A DNA stretch of 64,000 bases, from NCBI GenBank assembly GCA_964406155.1, contig CAYOQR010000014.1, positions 23,476-87,475 of the forward strand. Direction: 5' to 3'. A program made the translations under genes and the position numbers. This document shows, piece by piece, positions 59,701 through 64,000 of the stretch. The notes below the pieces were generated by a model. It was not told where the DNA came from. It did not search any database and saw only the letters and a program-made list of their open reading frames with translations. Positions within the stretch are counted from its first letter, which is position 1. Every line of letters starts with the position of its first letter. Origin of the DNA: Dongia_B sp964406155 (GTDB lineage Bacteria > Pseudomonadota > Alphaproteobacteria > Dongiales > Dongiaceae).

Positions 59701-62447
59701 TGTCCGAGCCTTTCGAGAATTGCCGGCACATGTACCTGGTCGGATTTGTAATTACCGGTCAGGGCGTACATGACTAGATTGACGCCGAAGCGGTAAGCCA
59801 TTTCCCGTTGCCGCTCGCCGCCCGGCGAGACCGGGTAGATCGGCTGGCCGTTGCCGTCCACCGCCCAGGCCGCGGCATAGTCATTGCCGCCGACAATGAT
59901 GCTGGCGACGCCGTCATTGACCTGTTCGTTGCCGATTTCGACCCAGAGCGTCGACCCGACCCAGCGGCCGGGAAAATCCTTCAGGAGATAGAAGGCGCGA
60001 GTGAGCACATGATCGGCGGGGATGGGGCGCAGGGGCGGAATATTGAGGCCGGCGGTCAATTCCTGCAGCCGGGCGGAAGCGGGGCTGTCGCCACTCGCCT
60101 GGAAGCCGCTGAGATTCTGATCGGCGGTGTCGAACAGGATCAGCCCGCCATTGGCGAGGTATTTGTTGATCTTGCCGATGGCGGCGGGCGAAGGCGTCCG
60201 CTGCGAGGCGGTGATCGGCCAGTAGATCACCGGGAAGAACGTGAGATCGTCAGTCTCGAGATCGATGCCGACCGGGTCGCCGATATCGGCGGCGGTGCGT
60301 TCCAGGAGAATGGCCGTGAGGCCGGCAAGGCCTTCCTTACTGACCGTATCGACCTGGTCGACACCGGTCAGCACATAGCCGAGATGCGTGGTCTCTGTCA
60401 GGGCGACGATGGCCTGATCCGACATGGGGGCGGCCGCTGCCGGCCGACCGTCGGTGGTCATGCCGAGGCCGAATGTGCCGAGGCCGGCGACGAGGAGCAG
60501 GGCGGCGCTGGACCAGCGGCCACGCAGGAGGCCGCGCAGTACCAGGGCAATGACCTGGTCGGCAATGAGCAGCAGGAGAATCGCGAACAGGGCCCAGGGC
60601 CGGAGATCGACCGTCGGGTTGCGCTGCAATTTCTCACCCGGGATGCCAAGCGGCGCCAGGCGCGGAATGGCCGGGCTGAGATTGAGGGCGCGCCGCAGAT
60701 TGGGCTGGCCGTAGAAGCCCGGTGGATGGCGTGGGCCGGGGAGGTTCTGGGCAATCTCGGCAGCGGTGACCGGCAAGGCAGCAGCGGTGGCCGGGACGAG
60801 ATGGCCGAAGCCGTCCAGGAGAGCGACCGGCGGCAGCGGCTTGCTGTCGCTTTCGGCGGCCGGCGGCACACCCTCCGCCGTCAATACCAGTCGCTGCAGC
60901 ATGTCGACGAAAAGACCGGAGAGCGGCAGGTCGGACCAGTCGGCATTGGCGCTGGTATGGAACAGGACGACATAGCCCTTGCCGCGCTGGGCGCCGGTGA
61001 CCAGCGGCGTGCCGTCGCTCAGCCGCGCCCAGGTCCGGTTGCCGAGATCGATATCCGGCTCGGCCAGGACCTGGCGCGTCACCGTCGCATCCTTCGGCGC
61101 GATCAGCCCGGCAAAGGGCGATTTGTCGGGGAAGGCGGCGAGATGCAGCGGCTGGCTCCAGGAGAGGGCGCCACCGACCGCCCGATCGCCGCGCCGCAGC
61201 CGTACCGGCAGCAGGTCGTCATCCGTGTTGTCGGCATTGGCGAGCCTTTCGCCGGCGAAGCGGACCAGCATGCCGCCACGCTCGACCCATTGCCGCAACT
61301 TGTCGCGCGCGGTGCTGTCGAGGACGGTCTGGTCGGGCAGGATCAGCATCGAGATCGGCTGCACCGACAACGTGTTGAAATCGCCCACCCGAACCTCGTT
61401 GTTCGGCGCCAAGGCACGCTCGATGAAATAGAGCTCGCCGAGCAGCGGCTGCTGGCCCTGGGCGGGATTGTCGGAAATGAGACCGATCGGCTTATGGCCG
61501 CCGCCATCATCCAGCAGGGCGACAGCGGCGGCATTGCTCTGGCCGTCCACGGTGATCAGGCTGACCCGGTTCTTCAATTCCAGCGGCAAGGCGAGATGGC
61601 CGGTAGCGGTTGCTTGATCGGCCTTGAATTCGAGATCGGCGGCGCCGAGCCCGTGGCTGTCGCGATCCTGGGCGCGGATCGAAACGCGCTGCGGCGCGCC
61701 GACGAAGGGACGCACCAGTTTGACCGTGATGCCGTCGGTATCGCGATGCGGTGCCAGCTGCAGGATCGGCAGACTGTTTTCGGCCGGTGTCAGGATGCGC
61801 GGCGTGCCGAGGGCGCGCAGGCGGTCGGCCAGGGCGGAATCGGTGGCGGAGGCCGTGGCGGCGATACCGTCGGTCAGCCAGACGATTTCCGTGCCAGTGG
61901 CCAGGGTGATGCCATCCAGGGCCTGGCGGACCTTCTGCCGGTCGACCGGCCAGGGCTGCGGCTGCAGGGCGGCGACGATGCCGGTCGCGTCGCTGGCGGT
62001 CAGATGCCGAAGCGCGATCTCGCTGCCATCGGCATGGGGTGCCGTGGTCAGCAGCAGCACCTTGCCGTCGCGCCGACCGGCGGCGGCGATCAGGTCCAGG
62101 GCAACTGCCTGGCGTTCCGGCCAGCTATTGCCGGCGGCCCAGCCGTCATCCAGCACCAGGAGAAGATCGCCGAGTGCGGCACCGGTCGGGTTGGTGTTCC
62201 AGAGCGGCCGGGCCATGGCGAGGATCAGCAAGGCGGCGATGGCAAGGCGCAGCAGGATCAGCCACCAGGGGGTGCGGTCCGGTGTCTCCTCGCGCGGCTT
62301 CAGGCCGAAGAGCAGCCGGATCGCCGGAAAGGCGATACGCCGCGGGCTGGGCGGCGTCAGGCGCAGCAGCCACCAGAGAACCGGCAGCACGATCAATGCC
62401 GCCAGCGCCCAGGGTGCCGCGAAACTCAAAGCGCCGAGGGACAGCAT
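59697..62447 (-). CDS. BatA/DUF4159 domain membrane protein
   Basis: 916 residues. The N-terminal BatA-type double helix (LAALIVLPVLWWLLRLTPP and TPWWLILLRLAIAALLILAM) precedes a degenerate VWA region (DLLLVLDDGWAAG). TM segments follow near 630-680, and the C-terminal DUF4159 domain starts about 700 (AIVALTETTHLGYVLTGVDQ; FFPVIYWPITASQRTPSPAA; GLILFDTADQNLSGF). Together with its neighbours it forms a MoxR-linked envelope module whose client is not known. Confidence 0.87.
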   Translation of the reverse strand: MLSLGALSFAAPWALAALIVLPVLWWLLRLTPPSPRRIAFPAIRLLFGLKPREETPDRTPWWLILLRLAIAALLILAMARPLWNTNPTGAALGDLLLVLDDGWAAGNSWPERQAVALDLIAAAGRRDGKVLLLTTAPHADGSEIALRHLTASDATGIVAALQPQPWPVDRQKVRQALDGITLATGTEIVWLTDGIAATASATDSALADRLRALGTPRILTPAENSLPILQLAPHRDTDGITVKLVRPFVGAPQRVSIRAQDRDSHGLGAADLEFKADQATATGHLALPLELKNRVSLITVDGQSNAAAVALLDDGGGHKPIGLISDNPAQGQQPLLGELYFIERALAPNNEVRVGDFNTLSVQPISMLILPDQTVLDSTARDKLRQWVERGGMLVRFAGERLANADNTDDDLLPVRLRRGDRAVGGALSWSQPLHLAAFPDKSPFAGLIAPKDATVTRQVLAEPDIDLGNRTWARLSDGTPLVTGAQRGKGYVVLFHTSANADWSDLPLSGLFVDMLQRLVLTAEGVPPAAESDSKPLPPVALLDGFGHLVPATAAALPVTAAEIAQNLPGPRHPPGFYGQPNLRRALNLSPAIPRLAPLGIPGEKLQRNPTVDLRPWALFAILLLLIADQVIALVLRGLLRGRWSSAALLLVAGLGTFGLGMTTDGRPAAAAPMSDQAIVALTETTHLGYVLTGVDQVDTVSKEGLAGLTAILLERTAADIGDPVGIDLETDDLTFFPVIYWPITASQRTPSPAAIGKINKYLANGGLILFDTADQNLSGFQASGDSPASARLQELTAGLNIPPLRPIPADHVLTRAFYLLKDFPGRWVGSTLWVEIGNEQVNDGVASIIVGGNDYAAAWAVDGNGQPIYPVSPGGERQREMAYRFGVNLVMYALTGNYKSDQVHVPAILERLGQ

Positions 62448-62518
62448 GGGCCGGGCGTCTTTCCTGCAAGCATATCAAACATCATCGAAGCGTCGCTGAA
62501 GCATCACTGGGTATCTGG

Positions 62519-62548
62519 CTTACTGCGCATCGGTTTACTGGGCATCGG
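62519..62548. repeat. 15-bp tandem duplication
   Basis: CTTACTGCGCATCGG and TTTACTGGGCATCGG are adjacent (13 of 15 match), in the 108-bp gap between the DUF58 and DUF4159 genes. Confidence 0.7.
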
Positions 62549-62555
62549 CACCGCG

Positions 62556-63503
62556 CTAACGCCGGAGGCGGTAATCCGCCGCCAGCCATTGATAGAGCTG
62601 CAGCAGCGATTTCGTGGCCGAGTCATTGGTCACATGGCGTGAACAGCTCCAGCCCGCGCTGGTGACCAGATCGCGCAAGCCCTGCCAATGTTCCACCAGC
62701 CGGTCGTGATAAGCGCTGCGCAGCAGGTCCGCCTTGCTGATCAGCAGATTACCTTCCTTCTCCAGCCCTTCGAAGCGGACACGGCCGGTGAAGGGCAGAT
62801 CGGTTTCCGCCGGGTCCAGTACCTGCAGCAGATGACCGTGAATGTCCTGATCGGCGAAGCGGTCGACGATGGCGGCCAGTTCCGGTAGCGGCACCAGGAA
62901 ATCGCTGATCATCACCACATGGGCATGGGCCGGCAGCAGGGCATGGGGCGGCAGGCCATCTTCGGCGTCCTGGCGTTCCGCCGGCGCGGTGCGCAGCAGG
63001 CGTTCGCCGAGACGCTCCGGAACATTGCGCCCCGCAATCGGCGGCTCGCCGCTGCCGAGCAGCGCCACGCGCTCGCCGGCCTGGGACAGCACGGTCGCGA
63101 GCGCCAGCAGCATGACCTGGGCACGTTCCAGCTTGGTCGGCAGATTGCGGCTGCTGGCATAGGCCATGGAGGGCGAGGCATCGCACCAGAGATAGACGGT
63201 CTGCGCCGCCGACCATTCCATCTGCCGGAGATAAAGCCGGTCGGACTTCGCCGATTGCCGCCAGTCCAGGCGTTTGAGATCGTCGCCCGGATAATATTGC
63301 CGGAACTGCCAGAAGGATTCGCCGCGCCCCACGCGGCGCCGGCCATGCACGCCCTGCTCGACGGTCAAGGCGATGCGCTCGGCGGCGATCAGCAAGGGCG
63401 GCAGGCGGCTGGCGATGCCTGCCGCCTGGCCTTTCAGGCGTTCGGCCCGGTTCGCCGCCGCTGCCGCAGCGGAGCGCGCCGACTCGTTGGGCGATGCTGC
63501 CAT
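62556..63503 (-). CDS. DUF58 domain protein
   Basis: 315 residues. The DUF58 core is unmistakable: GRRRVGRGESFWQFRQYYPG, then DDLKRLDWRQSAKSDRLYLR, followed by a VWA-like segment VYLWCDASPSMAYAS. Family members pair with MoxR AAA+ ATPases and act in assembly or activation of envelope proteins. It starts 10 nt after the MoxR gene, so the two are co-transcribed. Confidence 0.92.
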   Translation of the reverse strand: MAASPNESARSAAAAAANRAERLKGQAAGIASRLPPLLIAAERIALTVEQGVHGRRRVGRGESFWQFRQYYPGDDLKRLDWRQSAKSDRLYLRQMEWSAAQTVYLWCDASPSMAYASSRNLPTKLERAQVMLLALATVLSQAGERVALLGSGEPPIAGRNVPERLGERLLRTAPAERQDAEDGLPPHALLPAHAHVVMISDFLVPLPELAAIVDRFADQDIHGHLLQVLDPAETDLPFTGRVRFEGLEKEGNLLISKADLLRSAYHDRLVEHWQGLRDLVTSAGWSCSRHVTNDSATKSLLQLYQWLAADYRLRR

Positions 63504-63513
63504 GTCGCGCGGC

Positions 63514-64000
<487 letters not shown>

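Overview
The window is GC-rich chromosomal DNA from an alphaproteobacterium, most likely in or near Rhodospirillales (inference). The grounds are a CcrM-type GANTC methylase, the ATP synthase order atpI-B-E-F'-F, the mutY/dciA/dsbA-like/smc neighbourhood, two PAS_5-family proteins, a LexA-type box (GAAC-N7-GAAC) and a CtrA-type box (TTAA-N7-TTAAC). Species cannot be named from the sequence alone. Both ends cut genes: gcvT at the left and a MoxR-type ATPase at the right.

Layout. 1-6123 (+): glycine cleavage operon gcvT-gcvH-gcvPA-gcvPB, followed by a cysteine hydrolase and a class V PLP enzyme. 6126-9642: a dimethylglycine/sarcosine dehydrogenase-like flavoprotein (-) divergent from a LysR regulator (+), with a clear inverted repeat between them. 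9689-12222 (-): F0 ATP synthase operon with a good sigma-70 promoter. 12500-26792: mostly housekeeping and genome maintenance (smc, DsbA-like, dciA, mutY, LysE exporter, ccrM, rnhB, SplB-like radical SAM protein, moaB, lytic transglycosylase, uracil-DNA glycosylase). 27101-31653 (+): ETF-ubiquinone oxidoreductase, a large TPR protein and ispE. 31803-31877: tRNA-Gln(TTG).

31861-35638 is a compact genomic island in the 3' end of that tRNA, bounded by a 17-bp direct repeat. It is visibly AT-richer and carries an HNH nuclease of unrecognised N-terminal architecture plus a restriction-modification pair (MT-A70 methyltransferase and BglII/BstYI-family endonuclease). It has no integrase. 35761-39510 (-): nucleotide signalling, with a class III adenylate cyclase and a GAF/HD-GYP phosphodiesterase preceded by a translationally coupled 41-aa gene and a CtrA-type box. 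39674-49621: patatin lipase, NitT/TauT-type ABC importer, small TPR protein, cytochrome b561 divergent from an ECF sigma/anti-sigma pair (matching promoter elements on both sides), aldo/keto reductase, a hypothetical protein and a cupin. 49674-54658: glutamine amidotransferase plus DadA/PuuB-like oxidase (-), divergent from a second dimethylglycine-dehydrogenase-like protein (+). 54755-57511: two PAS_5 proteins, a PEP mutase/isocitrate lyase family enzyme and a small secreted protein. 57592-64000 (-): MoxR ATPase, DUF58, BatA/DUF4159 and a VWA-like membrane protein.

The catabolic theme is N-methylated amines and glycine: oxidative demethylation by the two DMGDH-like enzymes, C1 transfer through their GcvT domains to folate, and the glycine cleavage system, with ETF-QO able to take flavoprotein electrons to quinone. 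A genome-level oddity is many unrelated short tandem duplications, mostly of 15 bp, in intergenic DNA and gene ends. Several genes also have their Shine-Dalgarno sequence or start codon beside a perfect palindrome.
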